Part shown: positions 8,568 to 18,638 of the stretch, piece after piece
Position numbering within the stretch: the first letter of the stretch is position 1
Layout: each line of letters opens with the position of its first letter
Assembly (NCBI GenBank): GCA_948896235.1
Contig: CAQUUC010000003.1
Location: 124,001 to 188,000, forward strand
Reading direction: 5' to 3'
Length of the DNA: 64,000 nt
Origin: an uncultured Clostridia bacterium
GTDB lineage: Bacteria > Bacillota > Clostridia > TANB77 > CAG-508
The notes under the pieces: model-generated
What the model was told of the DNA's origin: nothing
What the model saw: the letters and a program-made list of their open reading frames with translations, nothing else
Database searches by the model: none
Position numbers and translations under genes: made by a program

Positions 8568-9215
8568 TCATACTGTAGTGTTTGTTTTTATTGTTTTTCC
8601 TCTTAAAATATCAATTTTTGTCAATTTTATGGAAGAACTATCTATATCCTTTAAAATCCTTTCTACTATTTCCTTTGAAATTTCTATTAAAAATTCTACA
8701 TTGTCTGAATATTCTTCCTTTATTATATTTATATTATTTTTTCTTGCATAATATCTAAAATTTTCCACACTATCATATGACAATATAACTTTTGCTTCTA
8801 CGCCTATCTTCATTGTTAAAAAATTTGCTTCTTCTAAAGCGCTTTCAGTCGCTCTCGTATATGCTCTTACAAGTCCTCCTGTGCCTAACAGTATTCCTCC
8901 AAAATATCTTGTTACAATTACTAATACATTGCACAAATTATTTCCTTTTAAAATTGCAAGCATTGGAAATCCAGCTGTTCCTGATGGTTCTCCATCATCA
9001 CTACATTTTTCTATTAATCTTTGTTCTTCATCAAAAACAATATAAGCATAACAATTATGTCTTGCATCATAATACTTTTTTTTCATTTGTTTTATTATAT
9101 CTTCCGCTTCTTCCTCAGTTTCTATATAAAAAACATTTGCTATAAATTTAGATTTTTTTTCTACAATTTGGCCTGTAGTCTTTTCTTTTATTGTTTTAAA
9201 TTCTTTTACTTGCAT
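8568..9215 (-). CDS. YigZ/IMPACT family protein
   Basis: 215 residues with the two-domain YigZ architecture: N-terminal UPF0029/IMPACT domain, with KKSKFIANVF and the family signature SDDGEPSGTAGFPML, followed by VTRYFGGILLGTGGLVRAYT, and a C-terminal DUF1949-like domain. Eukaryotic IMPACT binds the GCN1/ribosome system; the bacterial role is not firmly known. The ATG at 9215 follows GGAGGAATAGT and begins right after the stop of the upstream flavoprotein gene (9217), indicating translational coupling. Confidence 0.88.
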   Translation of the reverse strand: MQVKEFKTIKEKTTGQIVEKKSKFIANVFYIETEEEAEDIIKQMKKKYYDARHNCYAYIVFDEEQRLIEKCSDDGEPSGTAGFPMLAILKGNNLCNVLVIVTRYFGGILLGTGGLVRAYTRATESALEEANFLTMKIGVEAKVILSYDSVENFRYYARKNNINIIKEEYSDNVEFLIEISKEIVERILKDIDSSSIKLTKIDILRGKTIKTNTTV

Positions 9216-9216
9216 A

Positions 9217-10476
9217 CTATTCCTCCATTCCTGCTGTATACCCAGTTGAATATGCAATTTGTAAATTAAATCCTCCAGTATATGCATCTACATCTATTAT
9301 TTCTCCTGCAAAGAAAAGTCCCTTTACAATTTTAGATTCCATTGTTGAAGAATTAATTTCTTTTATATTAATTCCACCCGCTGTTATAATTGCTTCATTT
9401 ATATCCCTAAAATCTTTTATTGTTAAAGTGAAATTTTTAAGTAAATGAACAAACTCTAGCCTTTCTTTTTTACTAATTTCATTTACCTTTTTATCCGGAT
9501 TTATTTTTGATAATTCTATAATAGGTTCTATCATTTTCTTAGGTAGTAAACTTGCTAGACTATTTTTAAATTGTTTGTTTTTAAATTCTTCAAAATCTTT
9601 TAGTACTCTTACATCTAACTTTTCTTCGCTTAATGCTGGTTTTAAGTCTATTGATAAAGTAATTTTATCTTCTTTTAATAAATTTTCTATATTTTTTACT
9701 CTTAGAAGGTGGCTAGAACTACTTAATATAATTGGTCCTGATACTCCCTCATGAGTGAATAACATTTCTCCAAAATCTTCATATATTATTTTTTTGTTTC
9801 CATTGTTAATAAGTTTAATTTGAACATTTTTTAAACTTAAGCCTTGTAGACTAACACATAATTCTTTTTCTTTAGCTACAAGCGGTACAAGTGATGGTTT
9901 AATTTTTGTTACTGTATGTCCTAATTTCATTGCCATTTTATATCCATCTCCAGTGGAACCAGTTGATGAATAGCTTTTCCCTCCTGTTGCAAGTATTACT
10001 TTGTCTGCTAACAACTCTTTTTCTTGTCCATTTTCTTTATATTTAACACCTATAACTTTATTTTCAGCAGTTAATATTTCTGTCACTTCTGCATTAGTTT
10101 TTATTCTAACTTTTAAATCTTCTAATTCTTTAAATAAAGCATCTAACACATCTTTAGATCTATCACTTACAGGAAATACTCTATTTCCTCTTTCATTTTT
10201 TACTTTCACTCCATGTTTTTCTAGAATATCTATAATGTCTTGATTGGTAAAATTATTAAAAGCACTATAAAGAAACCTCCCATTACCTGGAATGCTTTTT
10301 ATAAATTCACTCATATCCAAACTACTTGTAATATTACATCTTCCTTTTCCTGTAATAAGTAGCTTTTTACCACACCTATTCATTTTCTCTAAAATAGTAA
10401 CACTATTTCCATTTTTAGCAGAACTAATGCTTGCTAACATTCCAGCTGGTCCTCCACCAATTATAACAACATTCAT
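9217..10476 (-). CDS. HI0933-family FAD-dependent oxidoreductase
   Basis: 419 residues. GGGPAGMLASISSAKNG is the FAD-binding Rossmann motif, GKKLLITGKGRCNITS the HI0933/BaiN family signature, and VILATGGKSYSSTGSTGDGY the second conserved block; LFFAGEIIDVDAYTGGFN closes the FAD site near the C-terminus. The family includes BaiN-type bile acid reductases, but sequence alone does not assign a substrate. It forms a unit with the downstream YigZ gene and lies 36 bases downstream of the nucleosidase gene. Confidence 0.9.
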   Translation of the reverse strand: MNVVIIGGGPAGMLASISSAKNGNSVTILEKMNRCGKKLLITGKGRCNITSSLDMSEFIKSIPGNGRFLYSAFNNFTNQDIIDILEKHGVKVKNERGNRVFPVSDRSKDVLDALFKELEDLKVRIKTNAEVTEILTAENKVIGVKYKENGQEKELLADKVILATGGKSYSSTGSTGDGYKMAMKLGHTVTKIKPSLVPLVAKEKELCVSLQGLSLKNVQIKLINNGNKKIIYEDFGEMLFTHEGVSGPIILSSSSHLLRVKNIENLLKEDKITLSIDLKPALSEEKLDVRVLKDFEEFKNKQFKNSLASLLPKKMIEPIIELSKINPDKKVNEISKKERLEFVHLLKNFTLTIKDFRDINEAIITAGGINIKEINSSTMESKIVKGLFFAGEIIDVDAYTGGFNLQIAYSTGYTAGMEE

Positions 10477-10512
10477 TTTAATCTCCTATATTTGGTTTAT
10501 ATATAATTTTTT

Positions 10513-11256
10513 TCATTTATCTATACTTCTTACTAATTCTTTTACTATTTCAATTACATATTTTTGGGCTTCTATTGCGATATTTTTATCATATTTTTCA
10601 TTTGTAATTTCATTATCTGAAATTACTCGTATTCCAACCGTAGGTATATTTAATTTATTACATATACTATAGGTACTTATTGTTTCCATATCCTCACATA
10701 AAATCATATATTTTTCATTAAACCATTTTATCCTATCTATTTCGTTATCCCAAACGTCTCCGCTTCCAATAGTTCCACATATAACTTTTCCTACATTATA
10801 AGAATTACTACGTTTTATTGCTATATTACGTAGTTCTTCATCTGCATTTAATTCCAGCAATTCATCTTTTCCATCTTTAAAAGTTAATAACTCCCAATCC
10901 AATGGTATGCTTCCTTGTTTTTCTTTTCTAGGTTTTGTTATATATGAATTTATATTTATACATTTATCTCCTATAACTATATCTCCTATATGTAAGTTCT
11001 TTGTACAAGCTCCTGCGGTTCCTTGATTTATGACTAAAATAGGATTAAAATTAGTAATACCAATAAATGTAGCTATACTTGCTTCTATTAAACCTACTTT
11101 AGTTTTAGAAATTATAATTGGGTATCCTTCAAAATTCCCTTTTAAAAATTCATATCCATAAATTGTAACTTCTTCTATATCTGTTATAACTTCTTTAAAA
11201 TAGTTTATTTCTACTTCCATTGCACCTTGCAAAAGAATTGGTCTTTTTTTATCCAT
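10513..11256 (-). CDS. MTA/SAH nucleosidase-like phosphorylase
   Basis: 247 residues of the PNP/UDP phosphorylase superfamily. INQGTAGACTKNLHIGDIVIG corresponds to the loop and strand after the first ribose-binding segment, CEDMETISTYSIC to the Met-Glu ribose site, and RVISDNE to the catalytic Asp loop (SDxA in most MTANs). It most likely removes adenine from methylthioadenosine or S-adenosylhomocysteine; another nucleoside cannot be excluded, since the SDNE ending differs from the common SDxA. It lies 16 bases downstream of the PLP enzyme gene, probably in one operon. Confidence 0.72.
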   Translation of the reverse strand: MDKKRPILLQGAMEVEINYFKEVITDIEEVTIYGYEFLKGNFEGYPIIISKTKVGLIEASIATFIGITNFNPILVINQGTAGACTKNLHIGDIVIGDKCININSYITKPRKEKQGSIPLDWELLTFKDGKDELLELNADEELRNIAIKRSNSYNVGKVICGTIGSGDVWDNEIDRIKWFNEKYMILCEDMETISTYSICNKLNIPTVGIRVISDNEITNEKYDKNIAIEAQKYVIEIVKELVRSIDK

Positions 11257-11272
11257 AAAGTAATTCCTTTCA

Positions 11273-12520
11273 TTATTTATCCATATTACTAATTGCTTTT
11301 AATACTCCTAATTTTCCATATTCATATGTAAGCCCACCTTGCATAAATGCTACATACGGTGGTCTGATTGGTGCATCACAAGATAATTCTATTGAAGATC
11401 CTTGTGTAAATGCTCCTGCTGCCATTATTACTTGGTCAGTATATCCAGGCATGTCCCATGCTTCTGGTATAGAATTTGAATCTACTGGTGAACCCATTTG
11501 AATTCCTTGACAATACTTAATTAATGCTTGTTTTTCACCAAAGCTAATAGTTTGAACAATATCTGCTCTTGCTTCATTGTATTTTGGTGATGGCTTATAT
11601 CCTAGTTTTTCTAAAATTCTACTTGCAAATACTGCTGTTTTTAAACTACTTGCTACAACACTTGGTGCAAAGAATAGTCCTTGTAATATTTGTTTATTTA
11701 TTCCTAAAGTTGGTCCTACTTCTTTACCAAGTCCTGGTGAAGTTAGTCTCTCTGCTGCAAGTTCTACTAAATCTTTTCTTCCTGCAATATATGCTCCATT
11801 TGGCGCAATTCCTCCACCTAAATTTTTTATTAATGAACCAACTATAACATCTGCTCCAACTTCTAACGGTTCCTTTGTTCCAACAAATTCACAGTAGCAG
11901 TTATCTATCATTATAATAGCTTCTTTATTTACTTTTCTTATCTCTTTTATTATATCTTCTACTTGTCCTATTCCAATACTATTTCTTAGTGAATATCCTC
12001 TTGAACGTTGTATCTCAATTAATTTTACATTTCCAAGTTTTACTCTATCTACAATAGCTTTTGTATCAAATTCATTATCTATCAAATCTATTTGTTCATA
12101 TTTTATTCCAAATGCTTTTAATGAACTTTGGTTTTCCTCTATTCCAATTACAGAATCTAATGTATCATATGGCTTACCTGCAATGCTAATAAGAGTGTCT
12201 CCTGGTCTTAAAAATGCAAATAAAGCAACTGTAAGCGCATGTGTTCCAGAGATAAATTGTCCACGTACTAAAGAGTCTTCAGCTCCTAACACTTTTGCAA
12301 AAACTTTTTCAATTGTATCTCTTCCAACATCTCCATAACCATATCCTGTAGTAGTTCCAAAGTGCATATCAGAAATATTAAATTCTCTAAATGCATTTAG
12401 TACTTTTAAACTATTATATTCACATACTTTATCAATCTTTTTAAATTCTTCTTTCACTTCATTTTCAGTTTCTTGTGCAAGTTTTAATAATTTATCACTT
12501 ATTCCATATTCTTTGTACAT
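11273..12520 (-). CDS. PLP-dependent YnbB/Met_gamma_lyase-family enzyme
   Basis: 415 residues matching the Met_gamma_lyase / aluminium-resistance family (PF06838). DMHFGTTTGYGYGDVGRDT, RGQFISGTHALTVALFAFLRP and GSLIKNLGGGIAP (with the PLP lysine, K in SLIKN) are family signatures, and PPYVAFMQGGLTYE is the characteristic C-terminus. These fold-type I PLP enzymes are linked to sulfur amino acid breakdown, but their physiological reaction is poorly defined. The neighbouring MTA/SAH nucleosidase gene supports a sulfur-metabolism role by context. Confidence 0.88.
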   Translation of the reverse strand: MYKEYGISDKLLKLAQETENEVKEEFKKIDKVCEYNSLKVLNAFREFNISDMHFGTTTGYGYGDVGRDTIEKVFAKVLGAEDSLVRGQFISGTHALTVALFAFLRPGDTLISIAGKPYDTLDSVIGIEENQSSLKAFGIKYEQIDLIDNEFDTKAIVDRVKLGNVKLIEIQRSRGYSLRNSIGIGQVEDIIKEIRKVNKEAIIMIDNCYCEFVGTKEPLEVGADVIVGSLIKNLGGGIAPNGAYIAGRKDLVELAAERLTSPGLGKEVGPTLGINKQILQGLFFAPSVVASSLKTAVFASRILEKLGYKPSPKYNEARADIVQTISFGEKQALIKYCQGIQMGSPVDSNSIPEAWDMPGYTDQVIMAAGAFTQGSSIELSCDAPIRPPYVAFMQGGLTYEYGKLGVLKAISNMDK

Positions 12521-12542
12521 TAATTAACATTCCTTTCTTAAA

Positions 12543-14289
12543 TTACTTATTAGTATAATAAAATTCGCCATAGCCATAATATACTTTATAAAATTCGCCT
12601 AGAAATTCTGGAGCTGAATTTGTCTCTATATTCTCATAAATAGGTTCTTTAACTACATTTCCTTTAGAATCTATTACTCCCCATTTATTATGAATTTTTA
12701 TTCCTGCAAAACCATATTCATTAAATTCTGTAACTTTATCATAGCTATATTCTACTACTATGTTTCCATTTCTATCTACAAATCCCCATTTGTTATCTTT
12801 TTTACTAGCTATTAAAGCATTATCTTTAAACACTTCTTTAGTTTCTAATATTTTTCCATTAAAATCTAAATATTTATCTCCTTCTTTAGAATAAACTTTT
12901 AAATATTCGTCCTCTTTATATATATATCCATCTTTTACACTATATACTAATTCTAAATTAGTTGAATAAAAATCAGTCATTTTTTCTTTCAATATTTTTG
13001 CTTCTATTACGTTTGTATTATCAATTTTTTGTAGTACCTCATATTTTAACTCTATCTTTACTTCTTCTTTAGAATTAATAACACCTAATTTTCCACTTTT
13101 GTTTGATGCTATAAAATAGTCTTCAAAGAGATATTCAATATAGCTATATTTATTTTCTACTACTTCTTCATTTTGCCCGTTAATAATTCCATAAAAGCCA
13201 TCTTCATTTATAGTGATTTGATAATTTTCATTTTGTGTTTTTAAAATAGCTGTATATTTTAAATCTTTAACTATTTCACCTAGCATATTATAAACTATGA
13301 TTTCTTCATCATTTTTATATGCTTGTATATAAATACCTTTTATTTCTATTACACTATATTCTATTGGTATTATTATTTTCCCATTATAGTCACTAACACC
13401 ATACTTATCACTTTTTTCTAATTCAAAAATAGAATTATTACGATCATATTCTATACCTTGATATGCATAATTTATTAAAACTTTATTATTTTTAACAACT
13501 CCATATTTACCATTTTTAGAAGCAATTAAATATATGTCTTTTTCATTTTTAATATCTAATATTCTTTCTACCTCATTGTGTTCAACATTTAAGACCTTCT
13601 TATAGTTATAATTTATATATCCATATCTATATCCTTCCCCGAGTTTTATTGCTTACAATATATCCAGATAAGCCATACTTATTTTTATCTGTATAAAACC
13701 CATCTGCAACAATGTTATCGTACTCTGGTTTAATTAGTTTCGCTCCTTTTGCATTTATTACCCCATATTTCCCATTAAGTTTTACTAAAAGTTCTGTTTC
13801 TTTGTTTTCTAATCCTTTTATTTCTTCGTAGATAGGCTTTGTTATTTCTTTTCCTTCAAAACTTATTATCCCATATTTTCCATCTTTTTTATATTTAAGT
13901 ACTGTCTTTTCATATGGAATATTACTTGCTATTCCGTTTATCGAAATGGCATCTACTTCCTCGTATTCAGTAAAAATTTTTTCATTTAAGTTATTTAATA
14001 CTATAAGCTTGTCCTCTTCTTTACATACAAATACTGCCTTTTCTGGATTTGGTATGGTTACATTATCATATATTGGCTCTACTATAATTTTACCTGTAGT
14101 ATCTATAACACCATATTTTGAATCTTTATTTAATACAAAATAATTATATGTAGATACCTCTGTAATAGTGTAGTCCTTTTTCTTTGATTCCAATATTTTA
14201 TATACTCCTATACTAATTATAGCTAACACTATAATTAGTATTAGAATTTTAAATTTATTGTTTTTTATGAAATCTAGAACACTTCTCAT
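12543..14289 (-). CDS. WG-repeat surface protein, one CGG +1 frameshift
   Basis: A membrane-anchored protein of about 580 residues built of WG/KWG-type repeats (PF14903), for example KYGVIDTTGKIIVEPIYD and WGFVDRNGNIVVEYSYD. An N-terminal helix (ILILIIVLAIISIGVYKIL) anchors it. The frame from ATG 14289 reaches ACT CGG at 13641-13639 and would stop at 13627. If the C is skipped, the repeats continue unbroken (NKTGEGYRYGYINYN onward) to 12543. No other interruption is present over 1.7 kb, so this does not look like ordinary decay. Function is unknown; such repeats are common in large surface or scaffold proteins. Confidence 0.75.
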
Positions 14290-14376
14290 TTTATCTTTTC
14301 TCCTTTTAGTCCATCATTAATTTATCTAATGTACATATTATAACATAATTATTTAAATATAGATAGAATTTTTAAC

Positions 14377-14412
14377 ATTATAGGATGGACAAAATTTGCC
14401 CACCCTATAATA
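14377..14412 (-). terminator. Hairpin after CNNM/CBS gene
   Basis: Inverted repeat of ATTATAGG(A/G)TGG directly after the stop of the CNNM gene. The stem is good but the U-tract is weak (GTTAAAAATT), so termination may be partial. Confidence 0.5.
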
Positions 14413-14413
14413 T

Positions 14414-15739
14414 TTATTCTTTATCCTCTTTTTCACTTGGTTCATTAACATTGTGGTTTTTACAAGCTTTTACTTTTACAATTCTTTTATCTTCATATTC
14501 TTCTATTTTATATGTGATTTTTTCTGTTTCTATAATTGGTTTTTCTTCATCTTTTGGTATTCTACCTAATTTTTCTTGTAAATATCCTGATAATGTATCA
14601 TAGTCTCCTTCTTCTATTTCTACTTGTAATATTTTACTTACATCATCAATATTCATAGTACCACTAATAAAATAAGTATCTTCGTCTACTTTTTCATATT
14701 CACTTTCTATTTCATCATATTCGTCATATATGTCTCCAACTAGTTCTTCTAAGATATCTTCCATAGTAATAAGTCCTGCTGTTCCACCATATTCATCTAA
14801 AACAATTGCTATTTGATTATTGTTTTTTTGTAATTCTTTAAATAACTCATCTATTGGCTTTGAACGTGGTACAAAATATGCTGGTTTTATTATGCTTTTT
14901 AGTTTAATATTTCTTTTGCTTTTTACGTATTTTAATAAATCCTTTAAATATAATATTCCTTTAATTTCATCTATTGTCTCATTATATACAGGAATTCTTG
15001 AGTATCTATATTCATCTAATTCTTCTATTAGGTCATTAACATTCATATCTATACTAAGTGCATATATATCTGTTCTATGTGTCATTATTTCTGAAGCTAT
15101 AGTATCATTAAATTCAAATACATTGTTTATAAGTTCTCTTTCATTTTCTTCAATAGCTCCTTTTTCTTCACCTTCATCTACCATCATTTTTATTTCTTCT
15201 TCTGTTACTACTTCTTCATCTTTTTCGGAAACTCCAAATAGTTTTGAAACTAAATTTGTAGAAGCTGTTAGAAGCTTTACGAATGGTACTGTTAATATAT
15301 AAATAAATCTTATAATTCCTATTGTAGCAAATGCAATTTTTTCATAACTTTTCATTGCAAGTCTTTTAGGTACAAGTTCTCCAAATACTAATGTAAAAAA
15401 TGATAATATCATAGTAATAATTATAATTGATATACTCTGCCAAACAGAAATCGAAATTTGTGGTATTAGGTTATTTAAAATTGGTGCTAATTTACTTGCA
15501 AAAGCATCTGATGCAAACGCACTAGATAAAAAACCTGCAAGAGTAATTCCTATTTGTATCGTTGCTAAAAATTTGCTTGGATTTTCAAGCATCTTTAAAA
15601 TTTGTTTTGCTCTTTTGTCTCCATTTTTAGCTTGTTTTGCAACTTTTGCATCATTTAAAGAAATAAAAGCAATTTCACTTGCTGCAAAAAAAGCATTTAA
15701 AAGTATCAATATAATTAATATAAAAATCTGTGATATCAT
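14414..15739 (-). CDS. CNNM/HlyC-CorC family membrane protein with CBS pair
   Basis: 441 residues. The N-terminal CNNM (DUF21) transmembrane domain begins ILLNAFFAASEIAFISL and includes FGELVPKRLAM. Two CBS domains follow (EIMTHRTDIYAL, YSRIPVYNET, LDEYGGTAGLITMEDILEELVG), then a CorC_HlyC transporter-associated domain (FISGTMNIDDV). Such proteins are linked to Mg2+ or Co2+ export and are often called hemolysins without evidence of haemolysis. It is separated from the WG-repeat gene downstream by a hairpin. Confidence 0.93.
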   Translation of the reverse strand: MISQIFILIILILLNAFFAASEIAFISLNDAKVAKQAKNGDKRAKQILKMLENPSKFLATIQIGITLAGFLSSAFASDAFASKLAPILNNLIPQISISVWQSISIIIITMILSFFTLVFGELVPKRLAMKSYEKIAFATIGIIRFIYILTVPFVKLLTASTNLVSKLFGVSEKDEEVVTEEEIKMMVDEGEEKGAIEENERELINNVFEFNDTIASEIMTHRTDIYALSIDMNVNDLIEELDEYRYSRIPVYNETIDEIKGILYLKDLLKYVKSKRNIKLKSIIKPAYFVPRSKPIDELFKELQKNNNQIAIVLDEYGGTAGLITMEDILEELVGDIYDEYDEIESEYEKVDEDTYFISGTMNIDDVSKILQVEIEEGDYDTLSGYLQEKLGRIPKDEEKPIIETEKITYKIEEYEDKRIVKVKACKNHNVNEPSEKEDKE

Positions 15740-15835
15740 TTTAATTTAAATTTTCCTTTCATTATATAATTTTACAAGAAATATTATATGTTTAAACTGT
15801 TTTCGTTGTCAATTGCTTAGAATGCAAATTTATAA

Positions 15836-17353
15836 TTATTTACTTGCTACTGGCAAAATTGGAACTTTTGCACTATTAAGCATTACCATATCTATATAAT
15901 TTACATAGTCTTTTCTCGTCATATTTAATGTAACGTTTTCTCCTTCAAGTTCTTTATTTTGTGTATATATTTCATCTATATAATTATTATAGATATTTTC
16001 TTTTGTTAAATTTGTTACATTTTTTCTATTAATAGTATTTATAAAATTATTTACATTATACAAGTTAGTTTCATTTATTTCATTTATTATTTCTTTGTTA
16101 ATATTTGTTGTTTTTATGTTTGATACCTCAGTTATATTATTTTCAATTACATTTTTACTTTCTTCTATTACATTTATTTCTTTATTTAAAATAGTAACTT
16201 CTTCTGTAATAGGTTTTGTACTTTCTACTTTTATAGTAATGTTTTCTTGATTATCTACATCAATTTCTATTAATGCTTTATTTAAATTATATCCATCAAT
16301 TGTACTTGTTTGTTGCAAGTAGTATTTTCCTTCACTTAAATTAATACTAATTTTACCTTCTGAATTTGTTACTAAATCTCTTTTTACCACAGTTCCATCT
16401 TCTTTAATTATAGAAAACACATTTCCTACAATAGGTAATTTCGTTTCGTGGTCTTCGTTTAATATTTCTACATTATTTTCTATTGCTACCTTTTCTACAA
16501 AAATTGCTGATGAAATAAATGATTCTTTTTCAGCTAATAGATATTGTTCTTCTAAGGTACTTGTTTTCCTATATGTATATAAGTTCGCTCCTCTCATTTC
16601 ATAATTAAACTGAAGTGTTATTTCTTGATCTATATCTTTTGGTACTATCAAATAAAATATATCCCCATCACTGAAATTAGTTTTTGTTTCATTTGTTAAT
16701 TTATCTACAACTCTAATGTCTTCTCCTTTTTGTATTGTAATATCCCCAGGAATTGTATTGGCTGATTCAATATTATATTCTTTATATTTATAAGCATTAT
16801 CTTCCTCGTAAATTTTCCATTTTGTATCATTTGTATTAATATTTATTGTACTAGGCTTTTCTTTAGAAGCATTTTTTAATATTTCTTTTGTAGTATTTAA
16901 AATTCTATTTGCTTTTTCTTCTTCTCCTTGAATAATCTTATAATCTTCTATATTTCTTCCTTCTTTTGATACATATATAGCTTCTTGTGTTGCAATATAT
17001 GCTTCTTCTAAATTATTTGTTCCTAGTTCCTCCCAAGTTTTACATCCATATCCATTTTTTAAAATATTTTTTATTTTTTCATCATTATAAAATTCTATAT
17101 TACTCATTGTGAATGAAGTCATTATATTATTTTTCTTCATAACATACACTGGTATATTATCATCTGTAAATCTTAATACAGCTTTTCTTTCTTCATTGCC
17201 ATATGAATATGGAATATTGTTATATTCTCTTACACTAATATTAACTTCCTTTCCAACTAAACTTGCACTACTAATATTTGAAATGTTTATTATTGTAATG
17301 ATAATTGCTAATATACTAATTATTTTATGCTTAATTTTATATTTTGTTTTCAT
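15836..17353 (-). CDS. Thioester-like/SpaA surface protein, thioester Cys lost
   Basis: 505 residues. A signal peptide (KIISILAIIITIINISNISSASL) precedes a domain resembling the thioester domain of Gram-positive adhesins: EEAYIATQEAIYVS carries the conserved Gln, but the usual Cys near the start of the domain (expected around IPVYxMKK) is Val. A SpaA/Cna-B-like domain follows (LPIVGNVFSIIKEDGTVV to YYLQQTSTIDGYNL), then an Asn-rich stalk. The C-terminus ends PILPVASK, resembling a sorting pentapeptide without a following membrane helix. The gene lies directly downstream of the sortase-like gene in the same transcript. Likely a cell-surface protein; attachment is uncertain because the sortase is also degenerate. 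Confidence 0.65.
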   Translation of the reverse strand: MKTKYKIKHKIISILAIIITIINISNISSASLVGKEVNISVREYNNIPYSYGNEERKAVLRFTDDNIPVYVMKKNNIMTSFTMSNIEFYNDEKIKNILKNGYGCKTWEELGTNNLEEAYIATQEAIYVSKEGRNIEDYKIIQGEEEKANRILNTTKEILKNASKEKPSTININTNDTKWKIYEEDNAYKYKEYNIESANTIPGDITIQKGEDIRVVDKLTNETKTNFSDGDIFYLIVPKDIDQEITLQFNYEMRGANLYTYRKTSTLEEQYLLAEKESFISSAIFVEKVAIENNVEILNEDHETKLPIVGNVFSIIKEDGTVVKRDLVTNSEGKISINLSEGKYYLQQTSTIDGYNLNKALIEIDVDNQENITIKVESTKPITEEVTILNKEINVIEESKNVIENNITEVSNIKTTNINKEIINEINETNLYNVNNFINTINRKNVTNLTKENIYNNYIDEIYTQNKELEGENVTLNMTRKDYVNYIDMVMLNSAKVPILPVASK

Positions 17354-17405
17354 ATTTTACACCTTTATATAGTAAAATACTATATCCTTTCTATGTTTAT
17401 TTTTG

Positions 17406-17960
17406 TTATATTTTAACTTCGACAGCTTGTACACATCTTCTCATTTCTGGTTCTTCTAATATTCCAGTAATTAGAGTAAGTCTATTATCTTCTGTGGTGC
17501 TTAAATAAGACCAATCAGTTTCTTTAATTACTATATTAGTACTAACTTTATATTCTTTTTTTAAGTCACCTTTAATATAAATAATTACATCTCCTTCTAC
17601 TAAATCTGCTAATTTTTCAAAATAATTTTCTTTATAACCAGAACTTGCTGCAATTAATCCTATATTCCCATTATCTTTAGGTGTTTCTCCAAAATGCCCA
17701 ACATAATTATTTATAACTTCTCCCGAAGTGCCTTCTTTAATTTCTGCTGACACATTTATTTTAGGTATAATTAATCTCCATTCTTCAATTTCTTCATAAG
17801 TATCTTCTCTAAACTTATCTTGAGCTACTTTCGAAGTAGCTTGAACATAATTATTCTTCAAGCTAAAGACTATAAGTGTCAAGAAATTTGTTTGTATAAA
17901 TATAATAACAGCAATAATAAGTGTCACTATACTAATACATCTTTTGCTACAACAATTCAT
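17406..17960 (-). CDS. Sortase-fold protein lacking catalytic His and Cys
   Basis: 184 residues with an N-terminal membrane anchor (ISIVTLIIAVIIFIQTNFL). The beta-barrel signature of clostridial sortases is easy to follow: WRLIIPKINVSAEIKEGTS, VGHFGETPKDNGNIGL, TDWSYLSTTEDNRLTLIT, EPEMRRCVQAVE. In active relatives the second block ends with AxHxR and the third with LITC; here they read IAASSGY and LITGI. Catalytic His and Cys are therefore both absent, while the Arg in RRC remains. It should not be able to perform transpeptidation. It heads a two-gene unit with the surface protein at 15836, behind a strong promoter. Confidence 0.75.
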   Translation of the reverse strand: MNCCSKRCISIVTLIIAVIIFIQTNFLTLIVFSLKNNYVQATSKVAQDKFREDTYEEIEEWRLIIPKINVSAEIKEGTSGEVINNYVGHFGETPKDNGNIGLIAASSGYKENYFEKLADLVEGDVIIYIKGDLKKEYKVSTNIVIKETDWSYLSTTEDNRLTLITGILEEPEMRRCVQAVEVKI

Positions 17961-18078
17961 GTATTACACCACACTCCTACATATTCAATTTTTAATTTTT
18001 GGATTTTAATTTAGATCTAAATTTTTTAGAATGTCTCAAAACAAAGTTTGAAACTTTTCTAGAAATTAATATGATAAC

Positions 18079-18107
18079 ATTATAATATCCTTTTCTTATT
18101 TTGTAAA
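18079..18107 (-). promoter_or_regulatory. Sigma-A promoter for the sortase-like/surface protein unit
   Basis: Minus strand TTTACA (18107-18102), 17-base spacer, TATAAT (18084-18079): near-perfect. It lies about 120 bases upstream of the sortase-like start. Confidence 0.8.
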
Positions 18108-18383
18108 GAATTTTTTATTGACAAGAAGTGCCAAAATTCGACTTTCAGCACTTCTAAATATTATTCTATATTTGGTTATTTCACCTAATTTTAAGCTTTT
18201 CTAGCATTCCTCCTAAGTTAATTTATATTTAATTTTAACCTTCAATATTAACCTTATAACTTATTTATAATTTTCCTCCTTTGCACTTCTATATTTTACC
18301 TATAATTTATGTTCTAATTGTGAATTAATTGTAATGTTTTAGTTTTATTCATTAATAACTTTACATAATTTTATAATTATGTA
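18108..18383. other. Gene-free A/T-rich stretch
   Basis: No ORF with a ribosome site on either strand. It contains one 8-bp hairpin (18124-18131 with 18148-18155) without a clear U-tract. It separates divergent promoters at 18079-18107 (minus) and 18384-18412 (plus). Confidence 0.5.
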
Positions 18384-18412
18384 TTGCATTATTTAAACAT
18401 ATGTGTTATACT
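18384..18412 (+). promoter_or_regulatory. Promoter of small transcription unit
   Basis: TTGCAT (18384-18389), 17-base spacer, TATACT (18407-18412). The same -35 and spacing occur before the other small ORF at 31365. Confidence 0.75.
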
Positions 18413-18468
18413 TAATACATACTAGCAATAACGCTGGTAAATAATTCATCTTAAGGAGGACTAAACAA

Positions 18469-18620
18469 ATGGTTAAACCCAAACGAAGTAACAACACACC
18501 TTTTTTGAAAAATGATCTCGTTATCAGCGGCGCGGTGACCGGCGGCAAGATCCAGCGGAGGTAGTTGTATGCGGAAGTGGACTTCAGGATTTGTTTAGTA
18601 ATACCAACTTAATAATGTAA
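18469..18620 (+). CDS. Small ORF with two successive CGG sites
   Basis: AAGGAGG lies 10 bases before ATG 18469. Read conventionally it encodes 31 residues ending GGKIQRR at TAG 18562. The antepenultimate codon is CGG (18556-18558). If the C is skipped, the frame continues GGSCM to a second in-frame CGG (18572-18574), and skipping that C gives GSGLQDLFSNTNLIM to TAA 18618, 49 residues in all. The ORF sits between a clear promoter and a strong terminator. Its codons around 18525-18560 are far richer in G+C than the neighbourhood. I do not recognise the product; a secreted or bacteriocin-like peptide is possible but unsupported. Which reading is used is not settled. Confidence 0.5.
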
Positions 18621-18638
18621 CCGGCAAAGCCGGCAAGA

